A stretch of DNA of 64,000 nt from the NCBI GenBank assembly GCA_024516155.1, contig JAJJXM010000001.1, positions 372,001-436,000 of the forward strand. The letters are read 5' to 3'. The DNA is from Pyronema omphalodes. Lineage: Eukaryota > Ascomycota > Pezizomycetes > Pezizales > Pyronemataceae. Below, piece after piece: positions 1-10,075 of this stretch. A program made the translations under genes and the position numbers. The first letter of the stretch is position 1, and each line of letters opens with the position of its first letter. The notes under the pieces are model-generated. The model searched no databases. It saw only the letters and a program-made list of their open reading frames with translations, and was not told the DNA's origin.

Positions 1-139
1 CGGATGTGAGAGTGAGCTGCAATGAGGTTCATGCCGCGAATTTCTTTGGCTTCGCCGACGGTGGTGATTCCAAGGTTCTTAAGAAGCAATTTTAGTGGAT
101 ATTTCGCGAGAAGCTGGGAGAAGTATCGCTTACAGCCAT
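1..139 (-). CDS. RVB2: RuvB-like helicase 2 (reptin), 5' end only
   Basis: This is the N-terminus of an AAA+ ATPase that works with RVB1 in the INO80, SWR1 and R2TP assemblies in the nucleus. Only about 27 codons lie in the window; the gene runs off the left edge. The model has a 6-nt first exon (139-134, Met-Ala), an intron at 133-78 with a GTAAGC donor and CTTAAG acceptor, and a second exon from 77 to 1. The joined protein reads MA, then NLGITTVGEAKEIRG, then MNLIAAHSHIR. The IAAHSHIRG-type stretch is the signature of the RVB2 N-terminus. Reading straight through the intron from the same ATG meets a stop (TAA), which supports splicing. It is divergent from NAT1 across about 400 bp. The ATPase motifs are outside the window, so the call rests on this N-terminal match. 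Confidence 0.8.
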
Positions 140-538
140 GATGAGAACTGGACGTCGGTATACGGGCTTTGTGAATTGTTGAAGTTAATGAACGCAGACA
201 AAGGTGCAGGCGTTGAAGGCTTCATTCTTTACACAAGTTACACGTCTTACCCGGCCGGTTTTGTGTCTCACTAGTGGTATGTTGGTGGGAGGTGCATCAT
301 CCACCCCACTCAGCAAACTCTCGCTTCAGATTTACGGGCAGCTTCCCATCAACGCGGGATTTCAGATTACAGGAACCTCAAGTTTAACAATATCCAGTGA
401 ATTGGGAGCTGAGGTAAGTTGCTTTGAGCTTCTCATAGCTTTTGTGGTGCTTCTTTCGCTAACTGGGATGCTAAGTCCTTGTCACCACCGAACTTAATCC
501 TCCGCCCTTCGTCATCGAGCGCCCCACATACCGCAGCC
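140..538. promoter_or_regulatory. Divergent promoter region RVB2/NAT1 with a likely 5' UTR intron
   Basis: These 399 bp separate the two divergent start codons, so regulatory DNA for both genes should lie here. On the plus strand a good intron is visible from 414 to 475: GTAAGT donor, CTAAC branch point about 15 bases before the acceptor, and an AG end. It would be a leader intron of NAT1. A 97-codon open frame at 204-497 crosses it and is not believed to be coding. Confidence 0.55.
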
Positions 539-3179
539 ATGCCTACAACACAGCCTTTAGCATCCAAGGATCTTGCTTTGTTCCGCCAGATCATCAAATG
601 CTACGAGCAGAAGCAGTACAAGAAGGGTCTGAAGTCTTGTGAGGTTGGTGACTACAGCCTTACATACCTTTGCTACCCCGTAGGTACTAAACATTATTGT
701 AGCAACTCCTCAAGAAGGTTCCCAAGCATGGTGAAACTTTAGCGATGAAAGGATTGATTATCAATTCCATGGGCCGGACGGAAGAGGCTTTTGCGGTCGC
801 GAAGGAGGCTCTACGATATGACATGAAGTCACATGTCTGTTGGCACGTTTACGGACTCATCCACCGTTCCCAGAAGAACTACCAGGAGTCAATCAAGGCC
901 TATAAAATGGCTTTGAGATTTGAGCCCGAAAGCCAGCAAATCTTGAGGGATCTCTGTCTCCTCCAGATCCACATGCGCAACTACGAAGGATACGTCGAGA
1001 CCCGCAAGACTATTCTACAAACCCGCCCGAATTTGAGATCAAACTGGACGGCGGTTGCTATCGGAGAACACCTCGCTGGTCACTACGCTGCTGCGGAGAA
1101 AGTTTTGAACTCATACGAGGAGACATTGAAGGACTTGGTTATCCCTAAGGGGGACATTGAGCACTGGGAAGCTGCTCTTTACAAGAACCGGATAATTGCC
1201 GACTCAGGAGATTATGAGAGAGCCTTGGAGCACTTGCAAAGCATTCGTAAGAACGTGCTCGAAAAGGTTGCTTTGTTGGAATACAGAGCAGAATACTTGT
1301 TGAAGTTGGGTCGTATGGAGGATGCTGAGCAGGCCTACAGAGTGCTTTTGGACAGAAATCCTGAGAAGCGCGACTACTACGACGGGTTGGAGCAGGCTAT
1401 CGGAGTAAAGCCCGAGAACCGCAAGGAGGCCATGGCCATTTACGAGGAGTATGCCGAGAAGTACCCTCGTGCTGATGCTCCCCGTCGTGTTCCTTTGGAC
1501 TTCCTTGATGGTGATGATTTCCGGAAAGCTGCCGATACCTACCTGAAGGCCAAGCTCGAGAAGGGTGTTCCATCCACTTTCGCAAACATCAAGGCCTTGT
1601 ACGGCGATGAGGCTAAGCGTGCAACTATCTTTGAGCTTGTGAGCTCCTACCATGAGGCCCAGGAGAAGGAGGCTGCTGAAGCTAATGGGGCTGCTCCTTC
1701 AAAACTCAGACTCTGGAGCATTTACTTCCTTGCTCAGCACTACGACCACTACCGTACCCGGGACATGGAGAAAGCTTTGGCTCTCCTCAACAAGGGTCTT
1801 GAGCTGTCCCCCAAGACTCTCGAATACCACATGACTATTGCCCGTGTCTACAAGCACGCCGGTGATTTCGCAGCTGCTGCGAAGAAGATGGATGAGGCCA
1901 GAAGCCTCGACAAGAGCGACCGTTATATCAACACCAAGACCGCAAAGTACCAGCTCCGTAACGACCAGAACGAGGATGCTCTTAAGACCATGAGCCTTTT
2001 CACCAGAAACGAGGCCAACGGAGGACCTTTCGGTGATCTCCTTGAGATGCAGTGTATCTGGTATCTTACCGAGGATGCTGAGTCATACCTCCGCCAGAAC
2101 CAACTCGGGTTGACCCTCAAGAGATACCAGTATCTCTGGGACATTTTCGAGGTCTGGGCTGAGGACCAGTTTGACTTCCACTCCTTCTCCCTTAGAAAAG
2201 GTATGATCCGTGCTTACGTTGACATGTTGAAGTGGGAGGACGTCCTTCGTGCCCACCCTATGTTCCTGCGCGCTGCGTTGGGAGCCATCCAGGCATACAT
2301 CAAGATTGCCGACTACCCCGTTCTTGGTCAGGGATCTATGTCCAACGACGATGCCGCTAAGTACGAGTCTATGACCGAGGCCGAGCGTAAGAAGGCCATC
2401 AAGAAGGCCAAGAAGGAGGCCCAGAAGGCACAAGAGAGACAGGCGGCGCTTGCCGCCGCCAAGAAGGAGGAGAAGAACAAGAACGCCCAAGTTGCCGAGG
2501 GCGAGGAGAAGAAGAAGGAGGACCTTGACCCTCACGGAATTGCCCTTGCTGCAACCAAGACTCCCCTCGAGGAGGCTTTCAGATGGTTGAAGCCCCTCCT
2601 TGCCTTCTCTCCCGAGAGGTTAGAGAGCCAGTTGGCTGGATTTGAGGTTCAGCTTAGACGCCGCCAGTGGTTTGCCGCTCTCGAGTGCCTTACCAAGGCC
2701 AAGGAGCTAGCGCCCGAGGACCCTAAGATCCACGAGATGACTGTTCGCTTCCGCCAGGCTGTCAACACTCTCCCAGAGGACGAGGCTTTCAAGGCCCCCG
2801 AGACTAAGGAAGCTCTTTTGGAGGGAGCTGAGAAGGTCCTTGCTAAGGATACCGACTTGATTAAGTTCAACGACGACTTCCTTGATGCCAACAAGAGCAG
2901 CGTCACTCACATCTGCGCTGGTAAGCCTCCTAGAGACTCTATCACTGAGGGTTAGTAATAGAATGCTGATTTTTCTTAGCTCTCCGCGCCCGTAAGGCCT
3001 TGAAGCCCGAGGAGAAAGACGCCAGCGTCCTCATCTCCGCTCTCGACACCGACATCACCCTCACCGAAGCCGTAGAAGGACTTCGTCTTTTGGGCGATTT
3101 ACAGATCGATGAAGCCGCCTATAGAGAAAAGGCCACCGCCAAGTTCCCCCTTGCCAAGGTCTTCAAGGCATTGAAATAA
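539..3179 (+). CDS. NAT1: NatA N-terminal acetyltransferase auxiliary subunit
   Basis: This is the large TPR-type scaffold of the NatA complex (Naa15/Nat1), which anchors the catalytic Ard1/Naa10 subunit to ribosomes for co-translational N-terminal acetylation. Exons are 539-643, 703-2920 and 2980-3179, in frame throughout, giving 840 aa, normal for the family. The N-terminus PLASKDLALFRQIIKCYEQK and the following QLLKKVPKHGETLAMKGLI are characteristic. Helical TPR-like repeats run through most of the protein. A lysine/alanine/glutamate-rich charged segment lies near residues 570-630, as in other Naa15 proteins. The first intron has a weak GTTGGT donor, but only removing it joins the conserved N-terminus to the long frame. 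The second intron carries an in-frame stop, so unspliced transcript would lose the C-terminal 66 or so residues. Confidence 0.93.
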
Positions 3180-3843
3180 ATTGGTGGGGTTCAACGCAGT
3201 TTGTCAAAACGGTGTTAGTTGGTTGGGTTGGGTTGGACTGGGTTTGAATTTTTTTTCTTTCGTGTAATTTTTTCTTTCACTAGGTTTGGGATGATGTATT
3301 GAGTTGTTTGGGCTTGTTTTTTTTTTGTGAAAATGTTTTTTTTTTACATAGACCGGAACAAAAGCTTTGTGTTTAATGTTTTGGTCTTGTTGATGAAAGG
3401 TCGAACAATATATATATAGTTGGTTGGCGGTGCTGAATCACCTCTATGAAAAAAATATGAAACGAAGAGCAGATCAGTTTCTGCCATAAAATTCGCAAGA
3501 AACAATATAATCTGTTTACATTTACTCATCAACCATCACTCGATCATAGCGACGACGGTTGACCTATTCTCAATTTCAAGTTTAAATGGAAAGACAATGT
3601 ACTTGGAAGCTATGAAGAAGCACGAATAAATAATTGAGTCTTGTATAGGCTATAACTGGAAATTGAAAAGCTGTCTATCGTTCTCAATTTCAGTATCTGA
3701 TCGCCCCAGAGAATACTGGGAAACTACAGGTACAACCACGACCGAGGATTAAACTAATCTCCCTTTACTCTATAAACGAACCCTGGATATCACTGTCCAA
3801 ACAAAATAAAATGTAATAATCAAACAACCAAATAATCACACAA
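3180..3843. other. Convergent intergenic region downstream of NAT1
   Basis: No gene is seen. The first 200 bases are T-rich with several T runs, as expected for a fungal 3' UTR and polyadenylation area. The region also serves as the 3' flank of the minus-strand gene that ends at 3844. Confidence 0.6.
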
Positions 3844-4556
3844 TCAAACATGAATATCAACCGTAGCCACTTCATACTGTAATTCTGGATCTTCCAAACG
3901 TATAGCATTTTGATATTCAAGATTTCTCACAAAATGCATTTGCCTGTGACCATATTATTAGCAGGGGGAGTGGATGTTATAGATAAAAGTTAGGTGCTTA
4001 CCCTTGGTAGTAACATAGCTGACAAAACTTTTCTCTAGCCAACTCAATCCTTAACAGAATCCAATAAAAAATGTTATGCGCCCCCAGGATCCAAAAATTC
4101 TCCGGGTCTTCTAAGATATCAAGGAAGGCGTCATCCATACCTATTTTTTTGGCAAGCTCAACATAGTGAGATGGTGTAACTAAGGTAAGTTAGCTACGAC
4201 ATTGTAAGATTAAAAGAAACAGCAGGAGTTTTTGGGGAAGGTCTACGAAGACAAATAAAAAACTCACAATACAATCCCTGATTCTCCATCATAGTTTCCG
4301 CCAACCAAAGATAAACCTCCGAACCCAAATCCATGATACCCGTGTATTCAGGTCCAAAATATTCATTCACTTTTTCCGTGTAAGATTCTGGATCAAACAT
4401 TTTTGCGGCTTCTGGACTCAAGCCGTAGTATCTTAGCTTCATATCAGGAGTCCAGTCTGCGACTTCCACTTTGAACAATTTAAGTGGTATGCTGCTTTCC
4501 CAGTTGTGAAGTGGATGGCTCCCGTCAAAATTTTTGTTGGATTCGTATAATACCAT
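3844..4556 (-). CDS. Unidentified 188-aa protein, three exons
   Basis: I do not recognise this protein. Exons on the minus strand are 4556-4268, 4179-4002 and 3943-3844. The introns have GTGAGT and GTAAGC donors, good branch points and AG acceptors, and all three exons join in frame to a TGA stop, which is strong evidence for a real gene. The product is acidic and rich in aromatic residues, with patches such as ENFWILGAHNIFYWILLRIE that could be a buried helix. No signal peptide or clear membrane segment is evident. An in-frame TAG lies just upstream of the chosen ATG, so the start is supported unless another 5' exon exists. An upstream open frame (4817-4563) in another frame could be leader sequence. 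It may be a lineage-restricted gene. Confidence 0.6.
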
Positions 4557-6506
4557 GCGGATCTAGTGCAGGTACGGTGCTAGAGGACCGGGGATGCTGG
4601 AGGCGTTGACTTCGCGTATGGGTGGGGTTGCGCTAGCTAAGCCCGGGAATGGGGTTCTCATGTGGTACTTGTAATGCATCGAAGGCGGCGAGGGGTTCTG
4701 GAGGGGATAGAGAACTAGGAGGCAAAATGGTGGGTAGATGGGAAGATGGCGGGTATTTGGGAGACGAGAACAGAGCGCTGGGTGGAGTGAAGAAAGGAGG
4801 ATATATTTAGGCTCCATTTCAAGAGTTGTGGATGCTGCTTAACTGATTGGCCGACTAGAAAAATATTACAGATTGCCCGGTGGAACTGAAAGAATTGTCA
4901 ACTCCTATATTACACCGAAGCACTATATGATCTATGAACACCCGGGCAGAGCAGACATGGAAAACACCGTCAATCCTATCTATTCCCCATCACAACAGAA
5001 GTGTCTGTGTCGAAAAGGGAGATAAATATGGAAATAGCACCTGGATTTTTCTATAAGACCCATTATGAATGCTTTGGCGCATTTGTCGTGCTTACTGCGG
5101 CATTTGTGATGTTTTATGGGGTACCGATCAGCGGTGGGTGACCACGGACTTTCTTGCTGCCACTAGACGTAAATCACGTCCATGTTATCACCAGATTTGT
5201 ATCAGCAGGAAACAATGAATGGAAGAAGATGGAGCAAGACCCTAGCAGAATTATCTACAGGCAAACCGTCGTGATGCTTCCATAAAGTCAATCATCGTTT
5301 CATTTCTCCATCTTCCACCTTGCATGCATCCTTTGCTGCACTCGAGGAATCATCAAACACATCCTTCAGTTCGCCATGCCTGGATATTTTCTTTGAAGAG
5401 TTTATTTACTTCACTTTTTGGTGATCCTGAATCGTTCAGCATGTCAAATTACTTAATGCGAATCAGCTAATGTTGCCGGTGTCTCAAACGAAGTGTTGTT
5501 TCGCTAAGGAGTCAGATATTCGGCAACTACGCACGCCGAGTACATAACTATCACTCGTATCAGCACAATACCAAACGCTTATGAAAAATCGAGGCCAAGA
5601 CCGGAGAATAAAATGATCGAGACACGACCGAGAAATTAAAGTCTACATAGGGCTAGGGCTTGTGTTAGACAGGCCTCAGGCAGGATTTCGGCAGGCCGCA
5701 TGCGCATGCGGCTGATCACCTGGCTTTAATTTCTTAAGCGAGGGAAGCCTGCAGACGTCATTAAGGGGCACCTCACTTCAGGGGATTTGTGAGATTGAGA
5801 TTGCCGACTGCACAACTCCTGCACCATATATTTCTTTGCTTGAATATAACAACTGCATAACACTCACAAACCTCCATCACCATCTGAGAGACATCGCTTT
5901 GTAAGGCTAGTGTATCCACTTCACTGGATTCCGAATTGTCCTGGAATTGCGGTGGCGATCGTGGGCGTCCCTACTTTAGTTCAGGGCGACCCGGCGGTGG
6001 AACATGGCGTTGGCGCCCTTTTCAACGCGATCCTAGCATCATCATTCATACGCTCGCTCATTCATCCGGTCTTTTTCCCCAGTCTCAGTCGTGGAAGCGA
6101 CCTTCCCCTCTCTCATCAACTCTTCCTCCCCTCCCCCACTTCCGCCTCGGCGGCCAACAGCTTGTACTCAAAGACACACTCATGCTTTACGATGCCCGGC
6201 GCTGATAAACAGAATACATAGAATATTGTATAGAGGGTAGTTTACCACGCCCAGCGCGTCAACAACAGTCGTTCATTATCACCCCCTCGAATCAGTCATT
6301 CATTACGCTCGCTCAGCACCACTCGCGATTCACAAGTCACTCCTTACATTAAACCAGCAACTTGCTTCTGTGAATCGTTGTTTCAAACCTTATTTGTCAA
6401 TCATTTTTTCGCAAACAACTTCTGTTTGGGCATTTATCGAACCCTATATCCAGCTTGAAGTCGCCCCTTCGTCAATCAAACACAAATACCACCAGAATTG
6501 CCCAAA
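4557..6506. other. Intergenic region upstream of INP1 and of the 188-aa gene
   Basis: About 1.95 kb without a convincing gene. Short open frames at 5910-6221 are not supported by splice sites or homology. The 3' part (5860-6500) is pyrimidine-rich and probably holds the INP1 promoter and leader. A perfect 18-bp palindrome lies at 5695-5712. Confidence 0.5.
5695..5712. promoter_or_regulatory. Perfect 18-bp palindrome
   Basis: The 18 bases GCCGCATGCGCATGCGGC equal their own reverse complement. The position lies about 800 bp upstream of INP1 and 1.1 kb upstream of the divergent 188-aa gene. Dimeric fungal regulators bind such symmetric GC-rich sites, but no function can be shown from sequence. 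Confidence 0.35.
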
Positions 6507-9500
6507 ATGTCAGGCAACAGACAGCGCGCATATTCCACCACTGCGGCCGGACAGCGACGCAACTTTTCAGCGCCGGTACAGACGTTACAAGAACTAAAGG
6601 GAGAGCTTCCCACTGGTAATGCAACAAGCGCAGAGCATATCCAAGTTCTTTTCGCGCATTCAGAGTCGAGGATTGTTAGCTTTACGTTCAGCACTACAAC
6701 AATACTTGCAGGACAGCCACTTCCCTGGAAGAGCCCGATTGAGCGAACAATTGCTTCAGGTAGGTGGCAAAAAGCCCCTGAGTTGAGCTCAAGATTAACA
6801 TTTTTGTTAGGACCTCTACGGATTTACAAGACCGTCCCTCACGATGTCGCCTTCCTCCAATCAGGGCCAGCCCTGAAGCCGTTGCTTTCAAGGACACAGT
6901 GCTGGAATGTCGATGGAAAATCAACTTTCTGCCTTAAGCTTGGAAACGCAAATTACTGGCGTATCGAGATTTTAGGGTGAGTCCCATGCATTTGACTTAT
7001 AAAAAGGGAGATACTAATAATAGAAAACAGACTAGAAGTTGAACAAGATGCAAAATGCGCTGAGTTCCGTGCAGCCCTGAGCAAGATTGTTGCTTTCGAG
7101 GTAACAGCATCTCCTTTCATTCGCGGAGAACATGCCCCGGTAGTTCCTAGTACAGCCGGATCAATCCCCGCCGCAATGGAGCCGGTGAAGGTCTGGAGAC
7201 GACCTTCGATTGTAGGACCCTTTGTTGGCGTTTCTACCACCGAGTTATTGCGTCCTGCAGTTGAGGATAAGAAAGATGAGGAACCGACCGAAAAGCCCGC
7301 CAGGCCTCAACTGAAGCTAGACCCGCCCATCAATTTGACGGACATTCCAGCTAGCCCCCACCCTGAGAGTCCAACGGTCAGTGATCGCAGAGCAAAATAT
7401 GAAGCGCTTTTTGCCAAGGGAACCTTCAAGCAGCTCAGAGATGGAGAGTCCTCAACCAGCATGCGTCGCAGTTCGCTCTCTGGAGATTTCGTTTTTGGCT
7501 GTCATAAGTTCCGATCTGATGTCCCCGAATCGTCCATCAGACTTAAAGATCCAGTTGCCCCTGACCAAGAAAAGGAGACATTTAATCCTATTTTACCTTC
7601 AAATAACCTAGCTAAACACCGACAATCTACACCTGCTTGGTTCTTTGGCGACTTCGAAATAAAGGAAAAACCAAAGCAACGCGCGAGATGCAGTTCGCCA
7701 TTGTCAGAAGTCTCAGATGCTAGTCCTGGGGGGTCGCCTCCTGGGTCTCCGGAAAGAGTATCTAAGCAGCCGACAGAGTTGACCAACGACGAGAATGATA
7801 ATGAGAATGAACACAGCCCAGGGTTGATGGGACCATCGAACCGTCAAAGTGTATACATACCCTATTCGATGGGACCCTCAGACAACGACAGTGATGAATG
7901 CAGCCCTGGAGCGTCACCTAATAGTTCTTTAAGGTTCCTGGCTGAATCTACACAGCCATCGGAGCCGGAAACGGATAGTGAGAGTGAATGCAGTCCAGAA
8001 TTTGTGGCATCATCAGATCTTGCACGCAGAGTGTCAGTTCGGCCGGAGATGAAGTTGGAACTGCAACGACCTATTTCATTCATCTCACCATTCTCAGCGC
8101 CATCCCAACCAGAGACGGAACTGGAGATAGAATCACCAGTTTCATTTGTCTCGCCATTCCAACCGGAGGCAAAACTAGAGACCGAACGGCCTATTTCATA
8201 CATATCGCCAATTTCAGAACCGTTCCATCAAGAGACCCAATCAGAGATAGAACCGACCACTTCCTTGGTCACACCATCCGAGCCCGAGAGACAACTGGAG
8301 GCGAAATCAGAGAAGCAGCGTTCTATATCATATACTTCTCCCTTCACAGCGCCATCCCAATTTGAAATACAGCCTGAGGCAAAGGAGGAGATACAGCGTC
8401 CTATTTCATCTGTCTCGCCCTTCTCAGAGTTGTCTCAAACAGAGACACTATTGAATGTGGAACCGTCTATCTCGCCCGTTTGCTCAGACCAACCAGAGGA
8501 AAAGCTGGAGACGAAACGGCCTGTTTCATACATCTTACCAATTGCAGAAGCAGTCCAACCCGAGATGCAACCTTGCATAGAACCCGAGATACAACGCCCC
8601 ATTTCATTCATCTCGCCAGTTCAACCGGAGGAACAGTTAGAGGTCAAATCGGAGCAACGACGACCGATCTCATACGTATCGCCTATCTCAGAGCCGATTC
8701 TACCAGATACACGATCAGATGTAGAATCATTTATTGCGTTTTCTTCGCCCTTCTCAGCGCTATTGCAAGCAGAGGCGCAATCTGAAAATCAGCGACCTCT
8801 TTCATACCACTCTCCTTTTTCAGAGCCACCGGAACCTGAGGTACATCTTGAGACACCTTCAGAGAAAAGGCGACCCCTTTCATACGTCTCACCCTTCTCT
8901 TCGCTATCACCGCCAGGGCCAAAATCTGCAGCTCTCCCTGCAACTACCCAGGAGATCACAGTACTAACCCCCTCTTCACCAATAACTTACGCTCCCGAAC
9001 GCTCTACCTCAGCGCCACCAAGAACCCCATCTTCTCGGGAGAACCTCACCCCCCCACATAGCCCTGGCTTCATAACAACTATCCATACGCCCTCCGCCAA
9101 CACCATCACACCCCTCCCCTCCCCCAACAGCTCCCGCTACCTCCCTGTAGCACCAGAACGAGCGCACCTTCACACCCTCCTACATCCTCCGGTCTCGCCC
9201 GTACCAACCATCTATACAGACTTCCACACCAGCCCCCATTCGGCATACCACAGCACCCATAGCACCTCTCCAACAGGCTCGAGACGGGGTTCACCAACGA
9301 CTAGTAACGCAGCACAAGCCCTTGGAACGTCATCAGCTGTACTTACAAAAGCGGTTGACGTGGCAGCGGCTACGGCTAATTTTGTCGTTCTGAAACCGTC
9401 AGCATTCTTGGTTGCGATGATGTTTAGTGTTGCAACTAGAATAGCAACGAGGGCTGTACAAGGTGGGGAGCCGATGGAGGAGGCAGACTCGGTCTATTTG

Positions 9501-9788
9501 GAGATGCCGCGGAGCGTTAGAAGGAGGAAGAGTGAGATGGAGAGAAGTATGAAGAGACGGAGTTGGGATCTGGAAGCGTGAGTATACCGGCCCTTGGCTA
9601 CTACCTAGTTTTTGTTTTTTGTTTTTTTTTTGTTGTGTTGCCAGGGGACGTTTTGAGAGAAGAAAGTTTGTAACGTGACTAGAGGGGTTTGTAGGCAGTC
9701 GATGGAGTATCAGGAGGTTATTCCGGGAGTATTTGAAGAAAAGGGATGGAAGAGTGAAGCTATTAGGGCAAGGTTAGAGGGAGGTTAG
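6507..9788 (+). CDS. INP1: Inheritance of peroxisomes protein 1 (Inp1-like), repeat-expanded
   Basis: Inp1 tethers peroxisomes at the cell cortex by linking peroxisomal Pex3 to the plasma membrane. Exons are 6507-6759, 6811-6976, 7031-9577 and 9695-9788, all in frame, giving 1019 aa. The conserved Inp1 domain is near residues 35-165: VLFAHSESRIVSFTF, LPWKSPIERTIASGPLRIYK, VAFLQSGPALKPLLSRTQCW and NYWRIE. From about residue 485 to 772 there are some 13 imperfect repeats built on RPISY-x-SP. Near the C-terminus a hydrophobic stretch (ATANFVVLKPSAFLVAMMFS) is followed by a basic segment, candidate for the Pex3-binding end. The last exon is inferred from a clean GTGAGT donor at 9578 and a frame-keeping AG at 9694; reading through the donor stops at once. 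The listed start is the first ATG of this frame. The family call is from memory of the domain. Confidence 0.82.
8060..8935 (+). repeat. Coding repeats in INP1: about 13 degenerate RPISY-SP units
   Basis: Units of roughly 18-26 codons share a core RP(I/V/L)S(Y/F)xSP followed by a glutamate/glutamine-rich linker such as QPETELEIE. Examples start with RPISFISPFS, RPISYISPIS, RPISSVSPFS, RPISYVSPIS, RPLSYHSPFS and RPLSYVSPFS. The DNA units are diverged, so this is an old expansion kept by selection on the protein pattern or drifting slowly. Confidence 0.8.
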
Positions 9789-10075
9789 AGAGGTTTGTAT
9801 ACCAGGAAAGGAACGGACGAATACCAGCGCGGAACCATCCAGCAGCAGGAACCAGGAGGATCAAGACGGAATTAGGACGCCACACCGGAATCAGTAAAGG
9901 AATCGGCATTAGCGGCGGGAGCATCAACATTTAGAAGGACCAGGACGGACCAGGACGGACCCAGGGCACCAGCGCGGAACAATCCAGCAGCAGGAACCAG
10001 GAACCAGGAATAAGGGATATTTTGAGGACCAGCGCGGAATTATCCAGCAGCAGGACCAGGGAATAAGTGGTATTA
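9789..10075. repeat. Imperfect minisatellite just 3' of INP1
   Basis: Three long units begin with ACCAGCGCGGAA and continue with a TCCAGCAGCAGGA-like block, at about 9821, 9969 and 10028. Between them lie shorter ACCAGGACGG and AACCAGG repeats. The array starts within about 30 bp of the INP1 stop codon, so it probably lies in the 3' UTR. Confidence 0.7.

Noticed and set aside
204..497. 97-codon frame upstream of NAT1
   Set aside because: It spans a well-formed leader intron (414-475) in the divergent promoter and has no recognisable domain.
1204..2910. Minus-strand open frames opposite NAT1
   Set aside because: Shadows of a strongly coding plus strand; no independent domain or splice evidence.
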